NCBI RefSeq assembly: GCF_003314975.1
Contig: NZ_QNRF01000006.1
Coordinates: forward strand, 62,001-126,000
DNA: 64,000 nucleotides
Direction of reading: 5' to 3'
Source: Marinomonas aquiplantarum
Lineage (GTDB): Bacteria; Pseudomonadota; Gammaproteobacteria; Pseudomonadales; Marinomonadaceae
The number at the start of each line of letters is the position of its first letter. Position 1 is the stretch's first letter. Shown here piece after piece: positions 48,198 to 58,089 of the stretch. The position numbers and the translations under genes were made by a program. The notes beneath the pieces are model-generated. The model made no database searches. It was given only the letters and a program-made list of their open reading frames with translations, and had not been told where the DNA came from.

Positions 48198-48395
48198 TTA
48201 GGATTGACTGACAAATTGGCTGGCCGCTTCTCGCTCGCGCACCTTTTCCATCACCGCTTGCTGAGACGCGACATCCATTCGCCCCCATTGGCTAATTTCA
48301 TGGCCAGTGCGATAACAACCAACGCACACATCGTCTTCATTTAGAAAACAAACATTGACGCACGGGGATGGCACCTTATTTTCATGATGATCCAT
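48198..48395 (-). CDS. DUF1289 family small Cys-rich protein
   Basis: 65 aa from the ATG at 48395 (MDHHENKVPSPCVNVC) with GGAGA upstream; the open frame upstream to 48434 is not needed. Four Cys in SPCVNVCFLNEDDVCVGCYRT followed by ISQWGRM is the DUF1289 signature, probably metal-binding. The function is not established. Confidence 0.88.
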   Translation of the reverse strand: MDHHENKVPSPCVNVCFLNEDDVCVGCYRTGHEISQWGRMDVASQQAVMEKVREREAASQFVSQS

Positions 48396-48458
48396 TGGTG
48401 TCTCCAGCCAATACAGGAAAAACCGACACCTCACTCAAGAAGCAAGGTGCCTAATCAA

Positions 48459-49175
48459 TTAATATTCTGCGTTATGATAAACACGCTGAACATCGTCTAA
48501 GTCATTCAGCAAATCTAGGAAACGATCAAACTGCTCAACCTCTTCGCCTGAGATTTCCGTCATGTTTTGCGCCACGAATTGAATTTCGTCAACGTCAAAT
48601 TCAATCTCGCCAAACGCATCTGTTAAGGCGGCCTTTGCTTTAGCGTATTCTGTGTTTGGCGCAAATACTGTGACTTTACCATCTTCCAACTCGATGTCGG
48701 TCACATCCACGTCAGCCATCATCAAAGCTTCCAGTACGGCTTCTTCATCATCACCGTTGAAGACAAAAATGGCACTGTGATCAAACATGTGACTCACACT
48801 ACCCTGACCACCGATCTTACACTTTACCTTGTTGAAACAAGTACGCACATCACCAAAGGTACGATTTGGGTTATCTGACAGACAGTCCACAATGACCATG
48901 GTGTTGCCAGGTCCAAAGCCTTCATATCGCGCCGTATCAAAATCTTCTCCGCCGCCACCTTTGGCCTTATCAATTGCTTTATCGATAACGTGGGTTGGCA
49001 CCTGATCTTTTTTCGCGCGATCAATCAATGAACGCAACGCAAGGTTGCCATTTGGATCAATACCACCGGACTTGGCACAAACATAAATTTCACGGCCGTA
49101 TTTACTGTAAACCTTGGCTTTTTGGTCAGAAGTTTTTGCCATGGACTCTTTGCGATTCTGAAAGGCTCTGCCCAT
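48459..49175 (-). CDS. YebC/PmpR-family protein (YeeN-like branch)
   Basis: 238 aa. Starts [20 protein letters not shown], the YeeN-like variant, then [38 protein letters not shown] and [10 protein letters not shown]. Members are annotated as DNA-binding regulators; recent work links the family to ribosome stalling relief at prolines. Which role applies here is not shown by sequence. Confidence 0.88.
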   Translation of the reverse strand: MGRAFQNRKESMAKTSDQKAKVYSKYGREIYVCAKSGGIDPNGNLALRSLIDRAKKDQVPTHVIDKAIDKAKGGGGEDFDTARYEGFGPGNTMVIVDCLSDNPNRTFGDVRTCFNKVKCKIGGQGSVSHMFDHSAIFVFNGDDEEAVLEALMMADVDVTDIELEDGKVTVFAPNTEYAKAKAALTDAFGEIEFDVDEIQFVAQNMTEISGEEVEQFDRFLDLLNDLDDVQRVYHNAEY

Positions 49176-49301
49176 TACTTATTCCTATTGATTACCCATT
49201 TAAAAGAAAGATTCTAACTCGTACCACCGGAAGAAGGAACTCCAATAACAGGATAAAACACTCACTCTATGGAGGCTAATCGGTCGTCGAGTCAGAATCA
49301 C

Positions 49302-50195
49302 TTACGACTTGCTAGACGTTAGCAAGTCGTCAAATTGCTTATCTTTTTGCAACCACAATGCATTAACCCATTGCTGAAAATGGTGCCGATAGTCAGCATC
49401 ATTCTGGTAGTCACCCAGTAAATTCAAATCGATTGGCATGGTACGAACGTGCACCTTAATCTCTTTAACCTTACCTGACAGATACTGAAAAAAGCTCGGA
49501 GCTCCGTTGGGATAAACAATGGTCACATCAATTAATTGGTGCAACTTGCCATCCATTGCATTTAATGCAAACGACAAACCACCCGCTTTGGGTGACAACA
49601 AATGCTTAAACGGACTGTTTTGTTGCTGATGTTTCTCGGCGGTGAAACGTGTTCCTTCTAGGAAATTCATGATGGACACTGGAAAATGCTGAAATTTTTC
49701 ACACGCTTTTTTGGTTACTTCAATGTCTTTGCCTTTTAACTCCGGACGCTTCTTTAACAGTGCTGGGCTATAGCGCTTCATAAAAGGAAACTCTAATGCC
49801 CACCATGCCAATCCGATAAAAGGCACCCAGATCAATTCTTTCTTTAGAAAGAATTTAATAAAGGGAATACGACGATTAAACAAACGCTGTAAGACCAAGA
49901 TATCCACCCATGATTGATGGTTGGCAACCAGCATATACCAGTCTTTTTCGAGCAACGTTTGCTGTCCTGACACCGCAATATGAGATCGACCTAAATAACG
50001 TTGATTAACGTTATTTACCCCAATCCAAAAGGTGGCAATGTGATCTAATAATAAATTCAAACGGGCTCGAATCGACGCGATCGGTAAAAGACACTTCAGG
50101 ATTGCCAAAAACATCACCGGCAAGAAACAAAACAAGGTATTTAACACGATCAAAGAAAGGGAAATGACTGCTCGAACAGCAGGTAATTTGGGCAT
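49302..50195 (-). CDS. LPLAT-type acyltransferase (YihG/PlsC-like)
   Basis: 297 aa from the ATG at 50195 (MPKLPAVRAVISLS); the frame runs open to 50318. N-terminal membrane helix (about 10-35). Acyltransferase motifs: HX4D in NHQSWVD, a second block FPFMKRYSP and FLEGTR. Resembles E. coli YihG, a 1-acylglycerol-3-phosphate acyltransferase of minor role. It would acylate lysophospholipids at the inner membrane. Confidence 0.85.
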   Translation of the reverse strand: MPKLPAVRAVISLSLIVLNTLFCFLPVMFLAILKCLLPIASIRARLNLLLDHIATFWIGVNNVNQRYLGRSHIAVSGQQTLLEKDWYMLVANHQSWVDILVLQRLFNRRIPFIKFFLKKELIWVPFIGLAWWALEFPFMKRYSPALLKKRPELKGKDIEVTKKACEKFQHFPVSIMNFLEGTRFTAEKHQQQNSPFKHLLSPKAGGLSFALNAMDGKLHQLIDVTIVYPNGAPSFFQYLSGKVKEIKVHVRTMPIDLNLLGDYQNDADYRHHFQQWVNALWLQKDKQFDDLLTSSKS

Positions 50196-50430
50196 TATCG
50201 TAACTCTATTGGAATAATTTTTGCGCATAATACTAAAGCTAGTGGCAGAATGGAAATCCTCATTATTTACACGTCTGACAAGTAGCCAAGTTTTGCTAAG
50301 AAACTGTATAGTAAACATACGATTAGCGTATTTATAAAATATTAGCTTGGTATAAGACCCGTTCTCATATCGTCTTCACCCATTTCCTGCGATGCTTTGC
50401 TGGATAATAAATAGGAATTCAAGCTCAACC

Positions 50431-51837
50431 ATGACTGCATTTAAAGGCTTAAAGATTCGACACAAGCTCTTTGCCGTTTTTGTTCTTAGTAACATTTTAT
50501 TGATTGTTTCCATGTGGCAAGTATTTCAGTGGAGTTTCGATCGAGGCTTTGTTTCCTATGCAACAGAACGAGACCGAGATTTCCTAGAGCAAATGGCCAA
50601 TCGTACAGCCAACCTATATATCTACTATGATGATTGGTACTTCTTGGTACAAGAAAGTCGTATGGAAAGAGAATGGCATAAAGCCAAATTAGAGAACCTA
50701 CGCGATCTTGTGCCACCACCAAGCACACCAAATTTGGACCTTATTTATCCATCACAATATTATCGCCAACGTTTTTTACTGTTTGATCTACAGAAACGTC
50801 CTATCATCGGTTCCACGCCTTTTGCCAGCGCAGAGACCCACGCGGTAAAAGTCGATGACAGAGTGGTTGGTTATGTCGGTTTGAGGTCCATTCGTGAACT
50901 CGTTCAGGACCAAACCCTGCGTTTTGTTAAACAACAAGGCGAAGCTTTCTTATTAATTTCAGCTTTCATGCTGGCCATTGCCGCCTTGCTCACATGGCCT
51001 TTGGCACAGTGGTTGAGTCGCCCTCTTTGCTCTATGCGAATGGCGACTAAAAAACTTTCCGCTGGTCGTTTCGATACCCGTATTGAAGTAAAAGGAACCG
51101 ATGAATTAGCGGACCTAAGTTGCGACTTTAATCACCTAGCCTGCACCTTAGAAAATACTCGCGAAGCTCGCAAACGCTGGGTAGCCGATACGGCTCACGA
51201 ACTAAGAACCCCGGTCGCGATTTTACGTGGCGAAATCGAAGCCATGCAGGATGGCATCATCAAGGTAACACCTGAAAGCTTGGCGTCTTTGCAACACGAA
51301 ACTATCCACATCACTCGTTTGATTGACGATCTAAACCAGCTGTCTATGCATGACGTGGGCAGTTTGAACTATGATATGGAAGAACTAGAACTAAACGACA
51401 TCGTTGAGCAAGCGGTACAAACAATGACCTTTCCATTCAATGAAGCCGGACTGGAAATTGAGTTTGAAGATTTAGAGAGCAAACCCATTAAAATGACGGG
51501 AGACGCGGATCGTTTGCATCAACTTTTCTCGAATTTAATCAATAACTCACTAAAATACACAAATGCCCCAGGAAAACTGAAAGTTAGCCTATCGAAACAA
51601 AGTAAAAAAGCCGTTATTCTATTTGAAGACAGTGCACCTGGCGTAAGCGAAGAAGAGAAAGAACGAATCTTCGAGCAGTTTTATCGTATTGAAAATTCAC
51701 GCAACCGAGCCACTGGCGGGCGCGGTTTAGGTCTTGCCATTTGCACCAACATTGTGAATGGTCACCAAGGTAAAATTAACGCCTACCATTCTCCAATTGG
51801 CGGTTTAGGCATAAAAATAGAACTCCCTTTAAACTGA
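50431..51837 (+). CDS. BaeS-like sensor histidine kinase
   Basis: 468 aa from the ATG at 50431. Transmembrane helix (about 14-32), a periplasmic sensor domain (~33-170) rich in aromatic residues, second helix (~172-193), HAMP, HisKA with the phospho-His in ADTAHELRTPVA, and HATPase (NLINNSLKYTNAPG, GRGLGLAICTNI). It pairs with the next gene, a BaeR-type regulator, 18 nt later. BaeSR responds to envelope stress in E. coli; the stimulus here is unknown. Confidence 0.88.
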   Translation: MTAFKGLKIRHKLFAVFVLSNILLIVSMWQVFQWSFDRGFVSYATERDRDFLEQMANRTANLYIYYDDWYFLVQESRMEREWHKAKLENLRDLVPPPSTPNLDLIYPSQYYRQRFLLFDLQKRPIIGSTPFASAETHAVKVDDRVVGYVGLRSIRELVQDQTLRFVKQQGEAFLLISAFMLAIAALLTWPLAQWLSRPLCSMRMATKKLSAGRFDTRIEVKGTDELADLSCDFNHLACTLENTREARKRWVADTAHELRTPVAILRGEIEAMQDGIIKVTPESLASLQHETIHITRLIDDLNQLSMHDVGSLNYDMEELELNDIVEQAVQTMTFPFNEAGLEIEFEDLESKPIKMTGDADRLHQLFSNLINNSLKYTNAPGKLKVSLSKQSKKAVILFEDSAPGVSEEEKERIFEQFYRIENSRNRATGGRGLGLAICTNIVNGHQGKINAYHSPIGGLGIKIELPLN

Positions 51838-51855
51838 TATGGAACGAGTAACACT

Positions 51856-52533
51856 ATGAGCAAGATTCTGATTATTGAAGATGAACCAAAATTAGCGGAG
51901 TTGATGGGAGCTTACCTAGAGCAAGCAGGATACGAACATCATCACCTTGACCGTGGCGACGTGGCGGTCAATTACATTAAAAACAATCAGGTTGACCTGA
52001 TCCTTCTTGACCTAATGTTACCAGGCTTAGACGGCGTTGAAATCTGTAAACAAGTACGTCAATTCAGTGGCGTTCCGATAATCATGGTCACAGCGAAAGC
52101 CGAAGAAATTGACCGTCTAATCGGTCTTGAAATGGGCGCAGATGATTACGTTTGCAAACCTTTCAGCCCTCGTGAAATTGTTGCCCGTGTGAAAGCCAAC
52201 TTGCGTCGTGTTGAACTTGACCAAGAAGAATCACCTCGCACGGATGGATTTGACCTTGATGTGGATCGCCTTCGTGCAACTTACAAAGGTGAATTGATCG
52301 ACCTAACAACCGTTGAGTTCCAATTGCTTCAGTTACTGATCAAAGAACCTGGACGAGTGTTTGGCCGCGACCTCATTATGAAGAGCATCTATGCCGACAG
52401 CCGTGTGGTAAGTGACCGTACAATCGATAGCCACATTAAGAAATTGCGTAAGAAGATCTCCGCTGTGGCGCCAGAGCTTAACGTAATTCACTCTGTTTAT
52501 GGTGCGGGTTACCGTTTCGAAAACAACGACTAA
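51856..52533 (+). CDS. BaeR-like OmpR-family response regulator
   Basis: 225 aa. Receiver domain with Asp in LILLDLMLPGLDG and Lys in DDYVCKPFSPREIVA; OmpR/PhoB winged helix at ~130-225 (LIDLTTVEFQLLQLLIKEPG, VSDRTIDSHIKKLRKKI). Partner of the histidine kinase upstream. An AEC transporter gene follows at 34 nt and may be in the same operon. Confidence 0.9.
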   Translation: MSKILIIEDEPKLAELMGAYLEQAGYEHHHLDRGDVAVNYIKNNQVDLILLDLMLPGLDGVEICKQVRQFSGVPIIMVTAKAEEIDRLIGLEMGADDYVCKPFSPREIVARVKANLRRVELDQEESPRTDGFDLDVDRLRATYKGELIDLTTVEFQLLQLLIKEPGRVFGRDLIMKSIYADSRVVSDRTIDSHIKKLRKKISAVAPELNVIHSVYGAGYRFENND

Positions 52534-52567
52534 GCCACACCAAAATAACCAGTAAAAGGGACATAAG

Positions 52568-53518
52568 TTGGACAACTTTTTAGACGTATTGGCATTCTCG
52601 TTTTCCATTACTATGCCAATATTCTTAATCTTGGCATTGGGGATCATTCTCTATCGAGTTCGCATCATCAATGACAATTTTATCGATACTGCGTCTAAAC
52701 TGGTGTTCAACGTCACTTTACCCGCCTTACTCTTTATCAGTATTTCCAAAACCAGCCTAACCAGTGAAACTGACTTTTCACTGGTTATTTATGCCATGCT
52801 GGCTGTGGTCGTCACCTACATTGCCCTTGAACTGATCATGCCTATTTGGATCAAAGACAAAGCAGAGCGTGCGGTACTGGTTCAAGGAGCCTTTCGCTCC
52901 AACATGGGCATCATAGGCCTGGCCTACTGCGTCAATGCCTATGGCGATACAGTATTCGCCGTGGCCTCCGTGTATTTGGGCGGCGTTACCGTATTATTCA
53001 ATATCTTGTCAGTCATTGGTTTAACTCGTGGTCTCGGCGGCAGTACCAATTTCAAAGGCATCTTTAAAGGCATTGCAAAAAACCCGTTGATCATCGCCAT
53101 CGTTGCCGCCTTTGTGTTTTCTATTTTTGGACTTCATCTTCCGGCGACTTTACACAAAGCCGGTGACTACTTTGCGCAAATGACATTACCACTCGCATTG
53201 CTCTGTGCAGGTGCCTCATTAAGCTTCAGTTCCATGCGTAAGGATTTATTTGGCGCTGTACTCTCCTCCATCGGCAAACTCATTTTCATTCCTATTGTAC
53301 TGACCTTCGGTGGCTATTTATTAGGGTATCGCGGCATGGAGCTTGGGGTACTTTTCCTAATGTCTTCAGCACCCAGTGCGTCCGCCAGTTATATTATGGT
53401 GAGAGCGATGAACGGTAATTCCACTCTTGCTGCGAACATCATTGTTATCACCACACTGGCTTCCTTGATTACCACCAGCATTGGCGTTACCTTGTTACGC
53501 AGTTTGGCACTTATCTAA
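52568..53518 (+). CDS. AEC family transporter
   Basis: 316 aa, TTG start at 52568 preceded by AAAAGGGA. Ten hydrophobic segments in two halves of five, with the AEC pattern (FRSNMGIIGLAYC in the first half and SSAPSASASYIMV in the second). The family includes auxin efflux carriers and bacterial malonate/lactate exporters; the substrate cannot be told. It lies between two two-component systems and could be a target of either. Confidence 0.85.
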   Translation: MDNFLDVLAFSFSITMPIFLILALGIILYRVRIINDNFIDTASKLVFNVTLPALLFISISKTSLTSETDFSLVIYAMLAVVVTYIALELIMPIWIKDKAERAVLVQGAFRSNMGIIGLAYCVNAYGDTVFAVASVYLGGVTVLFNILSVIGLTRGLGGSTNFKGIFKGIAKNPLIIAIVAAFVFSIFGLHLPATLHKAGDYFAQMTLPLALLCAGASLSFSSMRKDLFGAVLSSIGKLIFIPIVLTFGGYLLGYRGMELGVLFLMSSAPSASASYIMVRAMNGNSTLAANIIVITTLASLITTSIGVTLLRSLALI

Positions 53519-53588
53519 CGCGACGGACTGCAACCTAAGTAAGATGGGTGCTGGTAAAAATCACCGCCACAGTAAATAGAGCCTTTTC

Positions 53589-55664
53589 TTGATCGCATTA
53601 TTTCAAAAGCACAGACTGTCGTTTGTCAGCCTAGGGCTGGCTAGCATGGCATTGCTGTTTTTCATCGTAAACAAGTTAGCCTATCAGGTTCTCATTATCG
53701 AAAAGCATAACGAAGGCCAAGATAGACTACTGGACTACGTCATTGAATTACGTAATGAGCTTAAAAACTATCAGATTCTCCCTTATGCCCTAGCGGATAA
53801 TCCAACCCTGTTAGCTTTTATGCAAGACCCAAATGAACAAGCGATAAAGCAACAAATGCAGCGACAGCTTGAAGACTTAACACACGTCTCTAAAACCCAA
53901 GACTGGTTTATCCTATCCGCCAAAGGGGAGGAAATGCTGTCCAGTGAACAATCTCTTAACTTTGAGCTAGAAGACTATTTTAACCTTGCTGACCTAAGTG
54001 ACACTCTTAAAGAATATCAGGGAGAATACCTGCTTATTTCGGGTTACAGCCCCACTGCGTTTCAGTCTGCGCATTTGGCCCTGTCACCGGTTTACAGTCA
54101 AACCGGCAAACTGTCCGGAGCCATTGCCGTCAAAATCAATGTCAATGATTTGATTGAACGCTGGAATCTACTGGATGACCTGGTGTTCATGACAGATCAA
54201 AACGATCTGGTGTTTGTCGCCAATAAACTTAACCGCGTCATCACCAGCGACTGGCTTAATAGCCCCAAAGCCATTCAATTTCTTGATCACACTAACGCCA
54301 AAACCTATCGCCTAAACGATCAGCACTACTTATTACAAGACGTGTTACTGGACGATTTAAAATGGCAAATTCATTATCTTTCGAGCTTAAACAACATACA
54401 AAAAACAGCGCATAACATGGCTTGGGTGAGCTTAGGCTTTTTCACTTTACTCTTTGTATTCTGGCTGTATCGACGAGAAAGATCACTGAAAATTGCGTCT
54501 AAGTTAGAAAACCAACATCTCATTGCCAACAGTGTCTTACAACAACGGGTGCTTATCGAAAACACCCACGTCGGCTTACTACTGCTCACCAACCAAGGTC
54601 ACATTTCCTTTGTTAACCCAATGGGTAAACGTTACTTTGGTGAACACCACCCACTTATCTCACACAATCTAATGACTCTTTTACCAGAGCGCGCTGAGAA
54701 CCAAACCGCGCGGCGCTTTCTAAGCGCGCTGAGTAGCGGCGACATTCATAACAACGAAGACCTGCTCGAACAAGAAGTGATTCTTCAAAAGCATGATGGC
54801 ACTACTTTTCCGGCGCTGCTGTCTGTTTCTCCTTTGCAATGGGATCACTCATTAGGTTATCTGGTCACCCTACTCAATATCAGCAAACGTAAAAGAGCCG
54901 AACTCAGTTTGCTTGAAGCCAATGCCAGACTCGAAGATAGGGTGCTGGAACGAACTCAAGCCCTACAAGTCGCGCAAAAAGAACTTCTTAGAACGGAAAA
55001 ATTGGCAGCGATCGGCCAAATGTCTACCGCCATTGCTCATGAGCTTAATCAACCCTTAACAGGCATTCGTACCCTCACCTACACCGCTGAATTGCTGTTA
55101 AAACGACAAGACTCCGAACAAGCGCTCAAGGTCATCTCGGACCTAGAGTCATTGGTGGTGAGAATGCAAAAGCTCACTAGCGAGTTAAAGGTCTTTGCTT
55201 ATCGTCGACCAGAACAACTAGCACCGACCTCCATTCGCCAGTGCTTTCAAAAAGCACTCCACCATCTAGGCGAAGAAGCGCACGGCCTCACCCATCAGTT
55301 ACACAGCCATGAAAATGACTTAGTCTTAGCTGAGCCAAGCCGTCTTGAACAGATTTTCACTAATTTAATCAGCAACAGTCTTCAAGCCTGTGCCGAGGTC
55401 AACATCACGCCCGCCATCGACATTTCATTAAGTTCCGATGACGGCTACATAGAGATGCAGTTTAAAGACAATGGCCCTGGTATTGAGAAAGACAAACTAG
55501 CACACATATTCGAACCTTTTTTCACCACCAAACCCATTGGCAAGGGCTTAGGCTTGGGGATGGCAATCAGCGCCAACCTAGCTAAAGACATGAATGGTAA
55601 GTTGCAAGCAAGTTATAATGATGCGGCAGAATTGGTTTTCCGATTACGTTTATTAAAGGCATAA
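53589..55664 (+). CDS. DctB-like sensor histidine kinase with PAS domain
   Basis: 691 aa, TTG start. First transmembrane helix (about 12-30), double-Cache-like periplasmic domain (~35-275), second helix (~278-296), PAS (~318-430), HisKA with phospho-His in AIAHELNQPLTGI, HATPase (GPGIEKDKLAHIFEPFFTTK, GLGLGMAIS). DctB family members sense C4-dicarboxylates or related organic acids. Partner dctD-like gene is 1 nt downstream. No TRAP transporter genes are nearby. Confidence 0.88.
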   Translation: MIALFQKHRLSFVSLGLASMALLFFIVNKLAYQVLIIEKHNEGQDRLLDYVIELRNELKNYQILPYALADNPTLLAFMQDPNEQAIKQQMQRQLEDLTHVSKTQDWFILSAKGEEMLSSEQSLNFELEDYFNLADLSDTLKEYQGEYLLISGYSPTAFQSAHLALSPVYSQTGKLSGAIAVKINVNDLIERWNLLDDLVFMTDQNDLVFVANKLNRVITSDWLNSPKAIQFLDHTNAKTYRLNDQHYLLQDVLLDDLKWQIHYLSSLNNIQKTAHNMAWVSLGFFTLLFVFWLYRRERSLKIASKLENQHLIANSVLQQRVLIENTHVGLLLLTNQGHISFVNPMGKRYFGEHHPLISHNLMTLLPERAENQTARRFLSALSSGDIHNNEDLLEQEVILQKHDGTTFPALLSVSPLQWDHSLGYLVTLLNISKRKRAELSLLEANARLEDRVLERTQALQVAQKELLRTEKLAAIGQMSTAIAHELNQPLTGIRTLTYTAELLLKRQDSEQALKVISDLESLVVRMQKLTSELKVFAYRRPEQLAPTSIRQCFQKALHHLGEEAHGLTHQLHSHENDLVLAEPSRLEQIFTNLISNSLQACAEVNITPAIDISLSSDDGYIEMQFKDNGPGIEKDKLAHIFEPFFTTKPIGKGLGLGMAISANLAKDMNGKLQASYNDAAELVFRLRLLKA

Positions 55665-55665
55665 A

Positions 55666-57033
55666 ATGCAAAACGACATTTCTTCAATTGAAATATGGTT
55701 GCTCGATGACGACGAGATAGTACGCTCCACAACAGCTCAGTGGCTAAGACTCTCTGATTATGAGGTCAGAGAGTTCCACCAAGCGCAAACTTTGCTTGAT
55801 CAATTTCAAGCTGATCAAGCTTGTATTGTGGTCAGCGACATTCGTATGTCACCAATGGATGGCCTGACGTTAATGAATCAATGTCTTGCACAAGATCCTT
55901 CATTACCCTTTATTTTAATCACTGGGCACGGAGATATTGATACGGCCGTCAATGCTCTGCGCGATGGGGCTTTTGACTTCCTCGAAAAACCATTCGACCC
56001 GAATCGCTTAATCCAGACCGTTGAAAAAGCCAAACAAGCTCGAAAAACACAGTTACAGATGGCTAATCAAAGCCAATACCTCGGTGATTTGCATGGCTTA
56101 GAAGAGTCTATTATTGGCCAAGACGAACAGATTGTGCGGGTACGACATCAAATTCAAACCTTTGCTAACATTGATGCCCATGTGATTGTCTATGGTAAAA
56201 CCGGGTGCGGTAAAGAATTGGTCGCGAAAGCATTACACGATGCCAGCCCTCGCCGAGAAAAACCTTTTGTCGCCATTAACTGCGCCGCAATACCAGCCGA
56301 TTTATTTGAAAGTGAACTCTTCGGTCATGAAGCGGGGGCTTTCACCAGTGCCCACAAACAACGCATTGGCAAACTGGAATTAGCCAGTGGCGGCACGCTC
56401 TTTCTTGATGAAATTGAAAGCATGCCCCTTGCGATGCAAATTAAACTGCTGCGCGTATTACAAGAGAACCAAGTCGAACGCATTGGCAGTAACCACACCA
56501 TCAGCATTAACCTTCGAGTCGTAGCAGCAGCGAAACAAGATTTACAAAACACTGCCGACTTTCGACAAGACTTATTCTTTCGCTTAAATGTGTCGCAAAT
56601 ACACTTACCCGAACTCAGACATAGGGGCTCAGATATTCCCTTACTCTTCGAACATTTTTGCCGAGAGGCCATTGAACAAAGAGGCGGCGAATTTAGGCCT
56701 CTCAGCCCAATTGACCTGGAGACTTTGACACTTTATGGCTGGCCTGGAAACGTTCGAGAGTTGAGAAACGTTGCCCTACGCTATGCCCTTGAAGCCAATA
56801 CCAGTATTGCTAAAATTTTGGCGGGTTACCAAGCACAAGAACAGATCGACACACAAACCCCATTACCCTTGAGCGTCAAAGTACAAGAATATGAGCGCAG
56901 TTTGATCGAAGCCAGCCTGAATCAACAAGAAGGCAATATCCAACAAGTATTAGAACAGCTGCAACTACCAAGACGAACCTTAAACCAAAAGATGCAAAAA
57001 TACGGTCTTAACAGGGCAGATTATTTAAAATAA
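55666..57033 (+). CDS. DctD-like sigma-54-dependent response regulator
   Basis: 455 aa. Receiver (1-125, Asp in CIVVSDIRMSPMDG), AAA+ domain (~140-375) with Walker A YGKTGCGKELVA, the sigma-54 contact GAFTSA, and Walker B GGTLFLDEIESMP; Fis-type HTH at the C-terminus (~410-450). It activates RpoN promoters. Its targets are probably uptake genes for the acid sensed by the upstream kinase; none with an obvious -24/-12 site is seen beside it. Confidence 0.9.
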   Translation: MQNDISSIEIWLLDDDEIVRSTTAQWLRLSDYEVREFHQAQTLLDQFQADQACIVVSDIRMSPMDGLTLMNQCLAQDPSLPFILITGHGDIDTAVNALRDGAFDFLEKPFDPNRLIQTVEKAKQARKTQLQMANQSQYLGDLHGLEESIIGQDEQIVRVRHQIQTFANIDAHVIVYGKTGCGKELVAKALHDASPRREKPFVAINCAAIPADLFESELFGHEAGAFTSAHKQRIGKLELASGGTLFLDEIESMPLAMQIKLLRVLQENQVERIGSNHTISINLRVVAAAKQDLQNTADFRQDLFFRLNVSQIHLPELRHRGSDIPLLFEHFCREAIEQRGGEFRPLSPIDLETLTLYGWPGNVRELRNVALRYALEANTSIAKILAGYQAQEQIDTQTPLPLSVKVQEYERSLIEASLNQQEGNIQQVLEQLQLPRRTLNQKMQKYGLNRADYLK

Positions 57034-57107
57034 CCTTCGCTTTTTAGGCTTTTTGGGCCAGTCATGGAGGAAAGATATCAGCCCCTGAAAATTTATATAA
57101 AATATTT

Positions 57108-57126
57108 AATGAGAATCACTTGCATT
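57108..57126 (+). promoter_or_regulatory. Fur-like box upstream of the AraC/PchR-like gene
   Basis: AATGAGAATCACTTGCATT has a good AATGAGAAT left half and TGCATT right half. It is the upstream member of a pair. Confidence 0.55.
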
Positions 57127-57142
57127 CATTTAAAAAAACCTC

Positions 57143-57161
57143 TTTAATGATAACCATTATC
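57143..57161 (+). promoter_or_regulatory. Strong Fur box upstream of the AraC/PchR-like gene
   Basis: TTTAATGATAACCATTATC matches the 19-bp Fur consensus at 16 positions. It lies 20 nt before the ATG of the regulator. Confidence 0.75.
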
Positions 57162-57180
57162 AAGTTAGAGGCGCAAAGAG

Positions 57181-58068
57181 ATGCAAGTTCACATGCAAGA
57201 TATTTACGACAACCAAGGACAGGTAAAAGAACCTGTTGCTGATGTCTTATCTGGGCATAAGCATCTATTGTCTTTGCTACCGAATTTAACCTTGTTGAAT
57301 CACCACATACAGGCTCAACAAGACGTAACCTTGGAAGAAGAAGCTCAGGCTGGGTTGTACTTTTCATTTCTTGGAACGCAGGCCATTCGTACCGTTGAAG
57401 ACATTCAATCCGTACAAATACGTTACCAAGCAAGCCCAATTAGCGGTCATTTCGAGATGGCAAAAGGCCAGCAGCAAAGTCTACTGCAAATTCGCATTAG
57501 CCCAAATTTATTGGCTTCTGTATTGGGTGAAACGGAAGATCAAATCATTCAGCATTTTTCTTCTATGCAAAAAGCCTTATCAGATAATGGCATGACGATC
57601 AGCCTTCCTATGACCACTAAAACAAAACAGATCATTGCACCTGTGTTGGCTCATAACGGTCACTCCATTAGCCTTGCGGGTCATATTTATTCGGTTATTT
57701 TCACCTTAATTGAGCAGTTACAAATGCTCAGTCATCTTTCTCGCTGTGAAGATTGTCAGAGTAAATTGTTCCATGCTCAAAACCTGATTGAAGCACCAGA
57801 ACACGACAAGATTACGGTTCAAAAACTGGCAACGTTAACCGGTTTAAACACTGAAGCTTTGATGATTGGTTTCTATTTGGTTGTCGGGCAATCAATTGAA
57901 AGCTATTGCACTCAAAGCAAGATAAAATACGCTGCAGCGAGATTAAGACAAGATCCAACAGCGAAATCTCACATCGTGGCAGAAAGTGGCTTTTCTGAAG
58001 ATCAATTTGAAGCGGCTTTTATTAAACATTTTGGCGTCAGTAGTCATCATTACGGCCAAATCCATTAA
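57181..58068 (+). CDS. AraC-family (PchR-like) transcriptional regulator
   Basis: 295 aa. N-terminal sensor part (~1-190), then paired AraC helix-turn-helix motifs (~208-293: LATLTGLNTEALMIGFYLVV and SHIVAESGFSEDQFEAAFIKHFG). The domain resembles PchR-type siderophore regulators, in which the N-terminus binds a ferric siderophore. Two Fur-like boxes precede it. It is followed by a flavodoxin gene at 21 nt. The siderophore genes are not in the window. Confidence 0.82.
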   Translation: MQVHMQDIYDNQGQVKEPVADVLSGHKHLLSLLPNLTLLNHHIQAQQDVTLEEEAQAGLYFSFLGTQAIRTVEDIQSVQIRYQASPISGHFEMAKGQQQSLLQIRISPNLLASVLGETEDQIIQHFSSMQKALSDNGMTISLPMTTKTKQIIAPVLAHNGHSISLAGHIYSVIFTLIEQLQMLSHLSRCEDCQSKLFHAQNLIEAPEHDKITVQKLATLTGLNTEALMIGFYLVVGQSIESYCTQSKIKYAAARLRQDPTAKSHIVAESGFSEDQFEAAFIKHFGVSSHHYGQIH

Positions 58069-58089
58069 GAAATAGGAATAGATTACAAA

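Noticed and set aside
50305-50325. CTGTATAGTAAACATA as a LexA box
   Set aside because: The left half fits but the right half lacks ACAG.
53535-53575. Sigma-54 promoter before the DctB-like gene
   Set aside because: GG and GC are present but separated by 11 rather than 10 nt, and the flanks do not match.
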